64,000 bases of DNA from Fictibacillus sp. FJAT-27399 (GCF_001510655.1 NZ_LMVC01000003.1:231847-295846); one strand, 5' to 3'; shown: positions 16,272-25,318, counted from the first letter of the stretch. A program made the numbers and translations. The notes: generated by a model not told the origin, from the sequence alone.

Positions 16272-17714
16272 ATGAATACACCTACGAATACAACAAAAAA
16301 ATGGGGGTTCTGGCTTTTAGCCGCCTTCGTTATCGGAAATATGGTTGGCTCAGGCATATTCATGCTTCCAAGTTCATTGGCTCAAACAGCCAGCCCGCTT
16401 GGAGTAACCGTTGCCTGGCTTGTCACGGGCTTTGGTGTCATGATGATTGCGCTGATCTTCAGTAAGCTGTCCATCCGCCGTCCGGACTTAACTGCTGGAC
16501 CGCAAAGCTATGCACGCGCGATGTTTAAATCAAAAAGCGCAGGGAATGTAGCAAGCTTTAGCATGGTATGGGGATACTGGGTAGCCAACTGGATCAGCAA
16601 TGTGGCGATGGTCACAAGCTTTGCTGGTTACCTGTCTACGTTCTTACCCATTATGAAAGCACAGCATGTTGTTTTTTCTATAGGATCACAGGATATTCAA
16701 CTCGGTAAAATCATTACGTTTGGAGTTTGTACGGTTTTGCTGTGGGGAATTCACTTTATTTTGGTGAGCAGCATGAACAGAGCCGGAAAATTGAATTTTG
16801 TTGCAACAGCATCAAAAGTGGCCGGTTTTGCACTCTTTATTGTCGCAGCACTTTTTGCATTCCAGTCATCCAATTTCGGTGAATTCTATACACCTGTTGC
16901 TGATGAAGGCGGGACGTCACATGGACTGTTCAGCCAGGTGCAAATGGCCGCCATCTCTACGCTATGGGCGTTCATCGGTATTGAATCGGCCGTTATCTTA
17001 TCAGGACGTGCGAAATCACAGCGGGATGTGAGCCGCGCTACGATCTTCGGACTCATTGTTGCTCTTGTGATTTACATGGCCATTACGCTTCTGACGATGG
17101 GAATTTTGCCTCAGGAAGTCTTAAAAGCCTCTGATAAACCTTTTGTTGATGCTCTTTCTGCCATAATTGGCAGTGCAGGTGCAAATGTTATGGCTATTCT
17201 CGCACTCGTTTCCTTATTTGGGGCAACGATCGGCTGGATCCTTTTAAGCGCAGAGGTTCCTTATCAAGCGGCAAAATCGGGGACTTTTCCTGCGTATTTT
17301 GCAAAAGTGAACAAAAAAGGAAGTCCAACCAGATCTCTTACTGTTACAAATGTGATGTCACAGATCTTAATTTTCTCTACGATTTCAGGAACCATCAGTC
17401 AGGCGTATACATTCCTGACGACAGCAGCTACACTTGCTTATCTGATCCCATATCTTGTTTCTGCCGTCTTTTTCCTGAAGCTCACCTTAAAAGGGGAAGC
17501 CATGGAAGGATCAAAAGGCTCGCGAGTCAAGGATATCATCATTGCGGTATTGGCACTTATTTACTCCGTATGGGTGATCAAAACGGGAACAGCGGACCTT
17601 AAGACGTTTGGCCTCGGAATCGGTTTGTTCCTTGCAGGCTTTATCATATATCCGTTGATAAATAAGCAGCGTCGAAAAAGCGATGTATCCTCGGTTTCTG
17701 TGGAGAACAACTAA
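16272..17714 (+). CDS. APC family basic amino acid permease/antiporter
   Basis: 480 residues with about twelve membrane helices. The first helix holds FVIGNMVGSGIFMLP, the glycine-rich APC signature, and WAFIGIESAVILSGRAKSQRDVSRAT (about 230-255) is the helix 6/loop motif of basic amino acid/polyamine antiporters such as arginine:ornithine or lysine carriers. The substrate cannot be fixed. ATG 16272 follows GAGGGGAAAGG. It is monocistronic, with a leader hairpin upstream and a strong bidirectional terminator downstream. Confidence 0.87.
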   Translation: MNTPTNTTKKWGFWLLAAFVIGNMVGSGIFMLPSSLAQTASPLGVTVAWLVTGFGVMMIALIFSKLSIRRPDLTAGPQSYARAMFKSKSAGNVASFSMVWGYWVANWISNVAMVTSFAGYLSTFLPIMKAQHVVFSIGSQDIQLGKIITFGVCTVLLWGIHFILVSSMNRAGKLNFVATASKVAGFALFIVAALFAFQSSNFGEFYTPVADEGGTSHGLFSQVQMAAISTLWAFIGIESAVILSGRAKSQRDVSRATIFGLIVALVIYMAITLLTMGILPQEVLKASDKPFVDALSAIIGSAGANVMAILALVSLFGATIGWILLSAEVPYQAAKSGTFPAYFAKVNKKGSPTRSLTVTNVMSQILIFSTISGTISQAYTFLTTAATLAYLIPYLVSAVFFLKLTLKGEAMEGSKGSRVKDIIIAVLALIYSVWVIKTGTADLKTFGLGIGLFLAGFIIYPLINKQRRKSDVSSVSVENN

Positions 17715-17720
17715 ATAACA

Positions 17721-17754
17721 AAAGACCAACTCGCCGATGAGTTGGTCTTTTTTT
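17721..17754. terminator. Bidirectional terminator, permease / SgrR-like gene
   Basis: AAAGACCAACTC is followed by GCCGAT and the exact reverse complement GAGTTGGTCTTT, then more T. It is A-rich on the other side and serves the convergent gene as well. Confidence 0.85.
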
Positions 17755-17755
17755 G

Positions 17756-19522
17756 TTATATTGTGCTCCCGACCTCTGGCTTCACCCACAGCTTCCGAAA
17801 ATCGGCCCACCCAAAGTCATTCAGCCGAATACCCTTCAGCAATACAGGGTAGTTCCACTCTTTGGCGATATGGTACATGTGGAGGAGGATCTTTTCGTCC
17901 TCAATATATTTTTCGATTTCCTCCAGGATCAAATCCCGTTTCTCATAGCTTTCTTCCCGTGTGAACCGGGCTAAGTATTCATCCAGTATCTTAATTTGTT
18001 CTTGAGACAGCAGGGTGCGCATGCTCCGTTTACTTTTTATAAAGGAAAGGAAGCCGTATTGGGTATCCCTCTCAAGCACTTCGCCTTTGGAGAGGATCTC
18101 TGCGTCAAGGGGCTGCGGATCCAGCAGAGAATAAGGCGACAGCTCCACAGAAATACCTGCTTCCGAGAATCTTTTCTGCAGCCATTCCGCTTCTCTCAAT
18201 CCCTCGCTCGTATAATCCAAATACTTAAAGGTAAGAGTCTCTCCCTGATAGGAACTTTTGCTTAACAATGCAATGGCGCGATCCAATGATGTTGGGGGAT
18301 ACGATGAATGCTGGCTGCGCTCTGGCCACAGGCTGCTCGCCGGGCTGTTCCGCCGTCCGCCAAGCTCGGCGATCATCCGGTTCCGATCGATGAGTTCATC
18401 AACCGCTTGCCGGAAGTACAGGTCGTGGTGTGGACCTTCCTTTTGAAAATTAAAGACTAAATAGTGAGAGCCGTTGTTGTTCACCTTCATGTGGCGGTTT
18501 TCTGTCGCCTCACTGCCAGGCAGCTCATAGTGGACAATCCGGTCAGCGTTCAGTTCCACGAACCACAGCTCCACTCGGTCGAGCAGTGCCCGTCCGTTGA
18601 AGTGCTCATCGAATGCTTCAAGGATAAACACCTTATCGTTATACTGTATCACTTTGAACGGCCCGGTCCCGATGAGTTCTTTGCCAGTGACGATTGGAAC
18701 ATCATGCGGCACAATCGGCGCGTGGTAGGAGCTGAGGTAATGCAAAAAGAACACATTCGGCCGTTTTAGAATAATCCTCACTGCGTAATCATTGAATGTT
18801 TGGATGGATTGGATCTCGGAAAACAGGTGGCGGTACGGTGATTGCACCGAAGGATCCTGCAGCCGGTCCAGTGTATATTTTACATCCTGGGCAGTAAGGG
18901 TCCTGCCGTGATGAAACCGCACGCTTTTCCGCAAATAAAAAGTCCATTCCGTTTTATCCTGATTAATGTCCCAATGGTGGGCAAGGTGCGGTTCGAACTT
19001 CCCGGTCACTGAGTTGTAGTTCACGAGCGTATCAAAGATCTGCCGTACAAAATGTGCTTCTGCTGCTGTATAAGAATGAGCTGGATCAAGGGCGGCAAGC
19101 GGGCGCCTCATCGGAATCTTCAGCAGATCAACCCGGCTTGAGACCGTCTGTTTGACCTGAAGGCCGAAGTTGTCCTGAATACGGGCTTGAAGCTTTTTCG
19201 CCAAGTGTTCAGGCAGAAGCGGCCGGTTCAGAAATTCTGCGGCTTCTGTAATTTGGTTCTTCGCCAGCAGTTTTGCAAAGTGAGCCTCAACCGCTTCTTC
19301 CAGGCTGTAATGAAAAAGGACCTTTGAACGGTTGCCGCGGCCTTTTCCAGGAATCCACGTTAGCCATTTTTCCTCGCCCATCCGTTTTAAGAGAAGGTTG
19401 ACGTTTCGTTTCGTACAGAAAAATAAGGTTTCCAGCTGGCTGACGGTGACTTCTGCCGGGGTTTCATCGATCTTCTCGAGATACTGCAGATGAAGGGTGA
19501 TGTAGTAATCAAGGATTTCCAT
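17756..19522 (-). CDS. SgrR family regulator (HTH fused to solute-binding domain)
   Basis: 588 residues from ATG 19522 (MEILDYYITL), seven bases after GGAGGA; the ATG at 19537 overlaps that ribosome site. The N-terminal part (about 1-110) is the SgrR_N winged-helix domain (TVSQLETLFFCTKRNVNLLLKRM). Residues 150-520 form an ABC-type extracellular solute-binding domain (SBP_bac_5) without a signal peptide, with HHGRTLTAQDVKYTLDRL as a typical family stretch. Such proteins are cytoplasmic regulators that bind a small ligand. It is divergent from an MFS exporter, the same arrangement as E. coli sgrR with setA, so it probably controls that exporter (inference). Confidence 0.87.
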   Translation of the reverse strand: MEILDYYITLHLQYLEKIDETPAEVTVSQLETLFFCTKRNVNLLLKRMGEEKWLTWIPGKGRGNRSKVLFHYSLEEAVEAHFAKLLAKNQITEAAEFLNRPLLPEHLAKKLQARIQDNFGLQVKQTVSSRVDLLKIPMRRPLAALDPAHSYTAAEAHFVRQIFDTLVNYNSVTGKFEPHLAHHWDINQDKTEWTFYLRKSVRFHHGRTLTAQDVKYTLDRLQDPSVQSPYRHLFSEIQSIQTFNDYAVRIILKRPNVFFLHYLSSYHAPIVPHDVPIVTGKELIGTGPFKVIQYNDKVFILEAFDEHFNGRALLDRVELWFVELNADRIVHYELPGSEATENRHMKVNNNGSHYLVFNFQKEGPHHDLYFRQAVDELIDRNRMIAELGGRRNSPASSLWPERSQHSSYPPTSLDRAIALLSKSSYQGETLTFKYLDYTSEGLREAEWLQKRFSEAGISVELSPYSLLDPQPLDAEILSKGEVLERDTQYGFLSFIKSKRSMRTLLSQEQIKILDEYLARFTREESYEKRDLILEEIEKYIEDEKILLHMYHIAKEWNYPVLLKGIRLNDFGWADFRKLWVKPEVGSTI

Positions 19523-19637
19523 GCCGGTTTCCTCCATAAAAGGTGAAATTCTTTTCTGAATTTTACACTTTTTCTTCCCCTTTTACTAGAGGAAAATAAA
19601 CAGCAGATAGAAGAAATGGTAAAAGGAGGGAGAAATT

Positions 19638-20903
19638 ATGTTTCGGGATTTGCATCCTAATATAAAGATAAGGATTATTACATCATTTATGACACGCGTG
19701 GTCGGAACGATGATTTTTCCGTTTATGGCGATCTACTTGTCTGCCAAGCTCGGGCAGGCGCTTGCGGGAATCATCCTGCTGATCAACGTGTTCGTATCCA
19801 TCCTGGTCGGATTTTACGGAGGCTATATTTCGGACCGGGTCGGGCGGAAAAAGGTGATGGTCGTTGCCCAGCTGATTACGGTCGTGGCGTTCGTGTTCAT
19901 GACAGCAGCCAATTCCCCGTGGTACGATTCAGCTTGGCTCACTTCGTTCATGATGCTCATACAAAGCATCAGCTCGGGGCTGATGAATCCGGCGGCTGAG
20001 GCAATGCTGATCGACGTCAGTACGAAGGAAAACCGGAAGTTCATGTACAGCATTAACTATTGGGCCGTGAACCTGTCGATTGCGCTCGGTTCCATTGTCG
20101 GAGGATTCCTGTTTAAGTCTCACCGGTTTGAGCTGTTCACTGCCATAACTCTTGTCAGCATCTTCACGCTTTATCTGGTGGCTTATGTGATGAAAGAATC
20201 CTACACCCAGACGGCTGTTCCGCAAAAAGTGAATGTGTTCAAAGATATGGCAGGCAACTACAAAACGGTCATGAAAGATAAAATGTTTTTATGGTTCTGT
20301 CTAGCATCCACACTGATCGTCAGTATTGAATTTCAAACAGGGAATTATATTTCCGTACGTCTTGAGGAAGAATTCACGTCCCGGCTTGTAACGTTCGGCG
20401 ATCTGTTTTCCTACCATCTTGACGGTCTGCGGATGATCAGCTGGATCCGGACGTTCAATACGGTGCTTGTTGTTGCAGGAACGGTTCTGGTCACACGCTG
20501 GATGAGCCGGTATTCGGACCAGAAAGTCATTTATACTGGATTTTGGATGTATGCTGCAGGCTATGCGGTACTGGGCTACAGCAATTCAGCGGGATTGCTG
20601 CTCGTTTCCATCTTTATCGCAACAATCGGAGAGCTCATGTACGTTCCAGTCAAACAGTCCATGATGGCTGATATCGTAAATGACAATGCACGGAGTTCCT
20701 ATATGGCGGTGCATGGATTAACCTTCCAGATGGCAAAAATCCTGGGAGCTGCGGGAATCACGATCGGTTCCTTCGTTCCTTCCTGGGGCATGGCTTTATC
20801 CTATCTCTTGTCCGGAATGCTCGGAATCTACTGTTTTACAAAAGTAACGGGGCCGCTGAACAAGGCGGTTAAAAAAGAAACGAAAAAAGTGGCAGCAATA
20901 TAA
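19638..20903 (+). CDS. MFS exporter (DHA1-like) divergent from SgrR-like gene
   Basis: 421 residues, twelve predicted helices, loop 2-3 signature GGYISDRVGRKKVM (about 55-68). The N terminus MFRDLHPNIKIRIITSF and overall layout resemble Bacillus YttB-type drug or sugar efflux proteins. ATG 19638 follows AAAGGAGGGAGAAA. The 115-bp shared spacer with the SgrR-like regulator suggests joint control and export of the ligand sensed by that regulator (inference). A hairpin follows the stop codon. Confidence 0.83.
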   Translation: MFRDLHPNIKIRIITSFMTRVVGTMIFPFMAIYLSAKLGQALAGIILLINVFVSILVGFYGGYISDRVGRKKVMVVAQLITVVAFVFMTAANSPWYDSAWLTSFMMLIQSISSGLMNPAAEAMLIDVSTKENRKFMYSINYWAVNLSIALGSIVGGFLFKSHRFELFTAITLVSIFTLYLVAYVMKESYTQTAVPQKVNVFKDMAGNYKTVMKDKMFLWFCLASTLIVSIEFQTGNYISVRLEEEFTSRLVTFGDLFSYHLDGLRMISWIRTFNTVLVVAGTVLVTRWMSRYSDQKVIYTGFWMYAAGYAVLGYSNSAGLLLVSIFIATIGELMYVPVKQSMMADIVNDNARSSYMAVHGLTFQMAKILGAAGITIGSFVPSWGMALSYLLSGMLGIYCFTKVTGPLNKAVKKETKKVAAI

Positions 20904-20906
20904 AAA

Positions 20907-20935
20907 AAGGAGGCGTTTAATGTGCGTCTCCTTCT
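20907..20935 (+). terminator. Hairpin after the MFS exporter
   Basis: AAGGAG-G-CG pairs with CG-T-CTCCTT, with a mismatch; the T tail is short, so it is probably a moderate terminator. Confidence 0.5.
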
Positions 20936-20946
20936 TGATAAAAAAT

Positions 20947-20965
20947 ATATCGTATTGTACGATAT
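20947..20965. promoter_or_regulatory. MarR operator candidate
   Basis: ATATCGTA-TTG-TACGATAT is a perfect 8-bp inverted repeat with a three-base centre, 17 bases before the MarR start. Its length and position fit autorepression by a MarR dimer. Confidence 0.7.
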
Positions 20966-20982
20966 AAAAAGAGGTGAAGAGG

Positions 20983-21399
20983 ATGAATGTTCAATTCATA
21001 AATGAGATATGGACCGATCTGTATTATTTATTGCATTACAAACACGAAGAACGGTTGACCCACCAAAATGTGAGGTGCATGCAGGCGGTGAAAAAGAATA
21101 AGGATGCCACGGTTGCCTTTTTGGCAGATGTCCTGCAGATTACGCATCATTCCGCATCCGAGCATGTGAAGAGGCTGATCGATAAAGGCTATGCTCAAAA
21201 AGAACGATCGGCGACGGATAAGAGAGCGGTATATGTGAAGCTGACCGGGTTAGGAGAGGAAGTACTCAAACGGAACACCGAACTGGACGAAGAAAAGCTG
21301 CAGAACGTTCTGGGCCGTTTGAGCAAAAAAGAACAACAAGAGATTTTGGACGCGTTTGAGAAGCTAAGAACGGAGGCAAAGCATGTATACAGTCGTTAA
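20983..21399 (+). CDS. MarR family transcriptional regulator
   Basis: 138 residues from ATG 20983 after GAGGTGAAG; the GTG at 20974 lies inside that ribosome site. The winged helix (about 35-105) includes VAFLADVLQITHHSASEHVKR and the wing ERSATDKRAVYVKLT, matching the MarR DNA-binding signature. A perfect palindrome lies directly upstream. The stop overlaps the start of a small membrane-protein gene by 17 bases, so the two form a coupled operon. The ligand is unknown. Confidence 0.88.
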   Translation: MNVQFINEIWTDLYYLLHYKHEERLTHQNVRCMQAVKKNKDATVAFLADVLQITHHSASEHVKRLIDKGYAQKERSATDKRAVYVKLTGLGEEVLKRNTELDEEKLQNVLGRLSKKEQQEILDAFEKLRTEAKHVYSR

Positions 21400-21733
21400 A
21401 ATTACAATTTCGGCGCTGGTGATCGGTATGATTACCGCCCTTGCCAAACATTCCCCTCGTTATGGAGGAATTATCGCGGCTCTTCCGCTGGTCAGCCTGT
21501 TAAGTCTGTTTTGGCTCTATACACAAGGAGAGCGGACCGATCACCTGAGCCAGTTTTTATATGGTGTTCTGTACGGGCTGCCGAGCACCATCGTCTTGAT
21601 TTTTGTTGTCGCTTTTTCCCTTAAGCATTCCATGCCTTTTTTTCTGTCGATTGTACTCGGGATCGGCGGATGGGGGTTGTGTTTGGTCCTTCAAAAGCTC
21701 CTTCTTTCAGGGGCTCTATTAAATCTGCGGTAG
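21383..21733 (+). CDS. DUF3147 family small membrane protein
   Basis: 116 residues with four hydrophobic segments and short polar turns, including a conserved-looking GGIIAALPLVSLLSLFWLY. DUF3147 proteins have no known function. ATG 21383 overlaps the end of the MarR gene and the ribosome site CGGAGG lies within it, so both are co-translated. A transport or stress role under MarR control is possible but not shown. It ends two bases before the stop of the convergent flavin-reductase gene, so the two transcripts must overlap. Confidence 0.75.
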   Translation: MYTVVKITISALVIGMITALAKHSPRYGGIIAALPLVSLLSLFWLYTQGERTDHLSQFLYGVLYGLPSTIVLIFVVAFSLKHSMPFFLSIVLGIGGWGLCLVLQKLLLSGALLNLR

Positions 21734-21734
21734 T

Positions 21735-22346
21735 TTACGTCTCCGAACGGTATGTTTTTCCGAGCTCTTCTCCCAGACTGAAGTAATGGCGAAAATTATA
21801 GATTAAAGGATTCCACTTAGCAGGATCGATGTGATTTTCCCCCTTGATGATGTCGGTGTGGGCATGAACGCTGACAGCCTGGGTCTCCACAATCGCAAAG
21901 AACGGTGAGTACTCGGGAATCCGGATCTGCTTTACTTCGGCTTCAATCTGCAGAGGGCATTCTGCGATTCTTTCAGGCTGGACTGAAATGGATGAAGTGG
22001 AAGTGAAACCTGCTTCGGCAAACTTATCTTTTTTGTAGGTGAAGCCAAGCTCTTGTTTGTATGGTGGAACCGGATCTTTTCCTGTATAAGGAGCAAGTCT
22101 TTCAACTTGTTCCCAAAGCGAAGCGTCCGGTATATTTAGCACACATTCCGGTGTTCTCTCCAGGTTCTCTATGGCTTTTCCACCGATTCCGATGCCTAAT
22201 AGGATACAGTTGCCGAGTGCCCAGGAGGACGATATGGGGCTGATGTTGACCGTGCGATCCTCATTTAATGTGGTCAGCAGAACGACAGGTGTTCCGTAGT
22301 ATAAAATTTTCGGTGTGATGAATGAGGTGTTTGGCAAAGTCTTCAT
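21735..22346 (-). CDS. Flavin reductase family (FMN-binding split barrel) protein
   Basis: 203 residues. The split-barrel FMN-binding fold is indicated by YYGTPVVLLTTLNEDRTVN-ISPISSSWALG near the N terminus and the later EAEVKQIR strand. Members reduce flavins or act on quinones and nitro compounds with NAD(P)H. It is divergent from an ArsR-type regulator with a perfect palindrome in the 95-bp spacer, so it may belong to that regulon (inference). ATG 22346 follows AAGGAGAA. Confidence 0.82.
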   Translation of the reverse strand: MKTLPNTSFITPKILYYGTPVVLLTTLNEDRTVNISPISSSWALGNCILLGIGIGGKAIENLERTPECVLNIPDASLWEQVERLAPYTGKDPVPPYKQELGFTYKKDKFAEAGFTSTSSISVQPERIAECPLQIEAEVKQIRIPEYSPFFAIVETQAVSVHAHTDIIKGENHIDPAKWNPLIYNFRHYFSLGEELGKTYRSET

Positions 22347-22394
22347 TTGTATTCTCCTTTATATTGGATTCGCATTCAGTATAAAGCAGGAATT

Positions 22395-22412
22395 CTTCGA
22401 TGTTCATCGAAG
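22395..22412. promoter_or_regulatory. ArsR-type operator candidate
   Basis: CTTCGATG-TT-CATCGAAG is a perfect 8-bp inverted repeat with a two-base centre. It lies between the flavin reductase and ArsR genes, where it could repress both. Confidence 0.7.
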
Positions 22413-22441
22413 TATGGATGTAAAAGGAGGCGATGAGATTG

Positions 22442-23140
22442 ATGGCACAATCGAATGTGGCTGAAATTGCTTCGATCGTAAGCGAGTCTTCACGCGCGGC
22501 CATATTAACGGTCTTGATGGACGGCCGGTTTCATACGGCGAGCGAACTCGCTTTTATGGCCGGCATCAAACCGCAGACCGCAAGCTTTCACCTGTCAAAA
22601 ATGCAGGAGGCTGGTGTGATTGCTCAGGAAAAACAAGGGAGGCACCGTTATTACGGCATTCATAACGAAGAGGTCGCTAAGGTGATGGAGTCCTTTCTTT
22701 TAATTGCACCGCCTGTAAAAATCAAATCGCTGAAGCAGTCCTCACAGGACAAGGCGATGAGGTTTGCGAGAACGTGCTATGACCATCTGGCGGGCAGCGT
22801 CGGAGTTCAGCTGACCGATGCATTGCTGGAAGCAGATTTTTTGGACGAAGATGAGGAGAATTTTATGGTAACGGAAGAAGGCGTTCATTTTTTCAATGGA
22901 TTGGGCATCGACCTTGAAACAATCAGCAAGAAACGCCGGTCCTTCTCCCATCGGTGCCTGGATTGGAGTGAGCGCCGCCATCATCTGGCAGGAGCGCTGG
23001 GCAATGCCCTTTTGGAACAATTATTGGAGCGGGGATGGATTGAGCGAGTTCCGCAGCACCGGGCGGTTAAGGTAACAGAAGAGGGGAAAAAAGGACTGAA
23101 GGAAACGTTCGGAATGGACCTTTTAAAGGAGGGAAAGTAA
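22442..23140 (+). CDS. ArsR family winged-helix regulator with C-terminal extension
   Basis: About 232 residues; the start is ATG 22442 or TTG 22439, while ATG 22433 is only two bases from AAAGGAGG. The HTH (about 10-80) contains ASELAFMAGIKPQTASFHLSKM and a GRHRYYGIHNE wing. The unusually long C-terminal part (about 95-232) includes FARTCYDHLAGSVGVQ and SHRCLDWSERRHHLAGALG, shared by a Bacillus subgroup of ArsR proteins. No clear metal-binding cysteine pair like that of CadC/ArsR was seen, so a small-molecule or redox signal is likelier. It is followed after one base by the MmcQ/YjbR gene. Confidence 0.83.
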   Translation: MAQSNVAEIASIVSESSRAAILTVLMDGRFHTASELAFMAGIKPQTASFHLSKMQEAGVIAQEKQGRHRYYGIHNEEVAKVMESFLLIAPPVKIKSLKQSSQDKAMRFARTCYDHLAGSVGVQLTDALLEADFLDEDEENFMVTEEGVHFFNGLGIDLETISKKRRSFSHRCLDWSERRHHLAGALGNALLEQLLERGWIERVPQHRAVKVTEEGKKGLKETFGMDLLKEGK

Positions 23141-23141
23141 G

Positions 23142-23525
23142 GTGGCAAGCCATAAAGAAATCGTTTCAGAGACAGGCAAGCAAATGCTGCAGCAGGTCCG
23201 GGGAATTTGTATTGGTTTTCCGGAAGTAACGGAGCATGTCGACGGTTTTGGCCATACATCGTTCCGTGTGAAGGACAAGCCCTTCGTCATCATGGGAGAG
23301 AATGAACAGGGAACTTCATTGGCGATAAAAACACTGCCGGAAACACAGGAAATACTTCTTCAAGAGGATCGGTTTTTCAGACCTGCTTACATCGGCCAGC
23401 ACGGCTGGACCTCGATCTACCATTCAGGCGGAATGAACTGGAAAGAGATTCATAGCCTGATTCTTGAAGCCTATCAGCGGACTGCGCCTAAGCGTTTGGT
23501 AAAATTGCTGGAAGAAAACCAATAA
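23142..23525 (+). CDS. MmcQ/YjbR family protein
   Basis: 127 residues from GTG 23142, preceded by GGAGGGAAAGTAAG. The CyaY-like MmcQ/YjbR fold is suggested by RGICIGFPEVTEHVDGFGHTSFRVKDK and the WTSIYHSGGMNWKEI stretch near residue 90. It has been proposed to bind DNA, but no role is established. It is tightly coupled to the ArsR-like gene before it and 26 bases from the dipeptidase gene. Confidence 0.82.
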   Translation: MASHKEIVSETGKQMLQQVRGICIGFPEVTEHVDGFGHTSFRVKDKPFVIMGENEQGTSLAIKTLPETQEILLQEDRFFRPAYIGQHGWTSIYHSGGMNWKEIHSLILEAYQRTAPKRLVKLLEENQ

Positions 23526-23551
23526 TTCGAAGAGGAAAGGAAGTACATACC

Positions 23552-24928
23552 ATGAACGAAAAAATAGAAGAGTACCTTGCAAGCAACAGAGATGCCCATT
23601 TGAGCCAGCTGAAAGATTTTCTCGCCATACCAAGCATCTCGACGCAGACAGAGCACAAGGGAGATATGGAAAAAGCAGCGCAATGGACCGCAGAATCCTT
23701 GCGCCAGCTAGGCATGGATAATGTAAAGGTATATGAGACAAAAGGACACCCGGTCGTTTATGGGGAATGGCTTAAGGCAGAAGGAAAGCCGACTGCCCTC
23801 ATCTATGGCCATTATGATGTCCAGCCTGTCGACCCGGTCGAGCTATGGAACAGCCCGCCATTTTCTGCTGAGATTCGTGATGAAAAGCTCTATGCCCGTG
23901 GGGCGAGTGATGATAAAGGCCAGACCTTTATGCACTTTAAAGCACTGGAAGCTTATTTAGAAACAACAGGTACACTGCCGTTGAACTTCAAGTTCTGTAT
24001 TGAGGGCGAGGAAGAGATGGGAAGCCCCAACCTGCCTGCTTTTGCGGAGGAACATAAGGACTTATTAGCTGCTGATCTGATCGTGGTTTCGGATACAGGC
24101 ATGATCGAAAAAGGAAAACCCGCCATCACTTACGGACTTAGAGGATTGTGCGGCCTGCAGATCGATTTGAAGGGACCGAGCGGAGATGTTCACTCCGGAC
24201 TGTATGGCGGGGCGATTCAGAATCCCATTCATGCACTCGTTAAAATCGTAGACTCCTTCCATAGTGAGGACGGACATATTTTGGTGGATGGTTTCTATGA
24301 TGATGTTTTGACGGTTACCGAACAGGAGAAGGAAGAGTTTGCTTCCCTTCAGTTTAATGAGGAGGAAGTGAAGAAGGAATTAGGTGTGAATGAGTTATAC
24401 GGTGAAGAAGGCTACTCTTACCTTGAGCGCACATGGACCCGTCCGACTCTTGAGGTGAACGGGATCTATGGCGGCTATCAAGGCGGAGGTTTGAAAACCG
24501 TACTGCCGTCAGAAGCCCATGCGAAAATTTCGTGCCGTCTTGTACCGAATCAGGATCCTGATAAGATTGTTGAACAGCTCAAAAAGCATATCACGAAGCA
24601 TCTCCCAGCTGGAGTTGAAGTAGAAATGTCTCGCTTTGATCAAGGGCATCCTTACTTGACGCCGATCGATCATCCTTATGTTCAGGCAGCAGGGGAGGCT
24701 TATGAAAAAGTGTACGATGTGAAGACTTCCTATATAAGAAGCGGCGGTTCCATTCCGATCATCGCAACATTTAAACAGTTGTTTAACCTGCCGATTGTAT
24801 TGATGGGATTCGGCCTGCCGAATGAAAACTTCCACGCACCAAATGAGCACTTCCATCTTGAGAATTTTGATAAAGGGATGCGCGTTCTGTGCCATTATTG
24901 GGAAGATATCGCGAAATTAGAGCTGTAA
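23552..24928 (+). CDS. M20 family dipeptidase
   Basis: 458 residues, typical of the CNDP-like M20/M25/M40 group. Zinc and catalytic residues are visible: YGHYDVQPVD (His/Asp ligand), GASDDKGQ (bridging Asp) and CIEGEEEMGSPNL (catalytic Glu and ligand Glu), then DTGM and a C-terminal His in NEHFH. It cleaves dipeptides in the cytoplasm; there is no signal peptide. ATG 23552 follows GAGGAAAGGAAG. It is third in the ArsR-YjbR-dipeptidase run and is followed by a terminator. Confidence 0.9.
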   Translation: MNEKIEEYLASNRDAHLSQLKDFLAIPSISTQTEHKGDMEKAAQWTAESLRQLGMDNVKVYETKGHPVVYGEWLKAEGKPTALIYGHYDVQPVDPVELWNSPPFSAEIRDEKLYARGASDDKGQTFMHFKALEAYLETTGTLPLNFKFCIEGEEEMGSPNLPAFAEEHKDLLAADLIVVSDTGMIEKGKPAITYGLRGLCGLQIDLKGPSGDVHSGLYGGAIQNPIHALVKIVDSFHSEDGHILVDGFYDDVLTVTEQEKEEFASLQFNEEEVKKELGVNELYGEEGYSYLERTWTRPTLEVNGIYGGYQGGGLKTVLPSEAHAKISCRLVPNQDPDKIVEQLKKHITKHLPAGVEVEMSRFDQGHPYLTPIDHPYVQAAGEAYEKVYDVKTSYIRSGGSIPIIATFKQLFNLPIVLMGFGLPNENFHAPNEHFHLENFDKGMRVLCHYWEDIAKLEL

Positions 24929-24938
24929 ATGAAATTGG

Positions 24939-24970
24939 AAGACCCGGGCTATGGCGCCTGGGTCTTTTTT
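24939..24970 (+). terminator. Terminator after the dipeptidase gene
   Basis: AAGACCC pairs with GGGTCTT, with an inner GGC/GCC pair, followed by six T. Confidence 0.8.
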
Positions 24971-24978
24971 GGTTATAA

Positions 24979-25307
24979 AAGGGGCTGTCCAAGAAGTCTG
25001 GTAGCGGTTGATCTCCGCTCCAGGCTGCTCGCTTTTACCGGCGCGAGCTCCTACTTTCGCGGGGCGTGCGGTGAGCCTTACCGGCGTGAACGCCTACTTT
25101 TTGGCGCAAGCGCCTGCGGGAGTCTCACCTGTCACGCTAGTCCCGCAGGACAAGGAAGGCTCCGGCAGCTTTTTATCGCACGAAGAAAATGTGAAGTTCA
25201 TTTTCGAGGAGTCTCGCACCTTGCACTCCAATCAACTTTTCATTGAAGATTTTTCACGTCAAAGGAGCTGCCTGAAGGTCAATTTTCGACTTTCAGGACA
25301 GCCCCTT
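24979..25307. mobile_element. MITE-like repeat element A (329 bp)
   Basis: A perfect 12-bp terminal inverted repeat, AAGGGGCTGTCC and GGACAGCCCCTT, bounds the element. The core (about 25006-25236) is closely similar to element B at 59847-60056, sharing for example TCGCACGAAGAAAATGTGA, TCTCGCACCTTGCACTCC and CCCGCAGGACAAGGAAGGC. It carries about 30 bases that B lacks. No transposase is encoded; open frames across it are not proteins. It fills the gap between a terminator and the stop of the convergent exporter gene. Confidence 0.7.
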
Positions 25308-25318
25308 CCCAAATTCTA

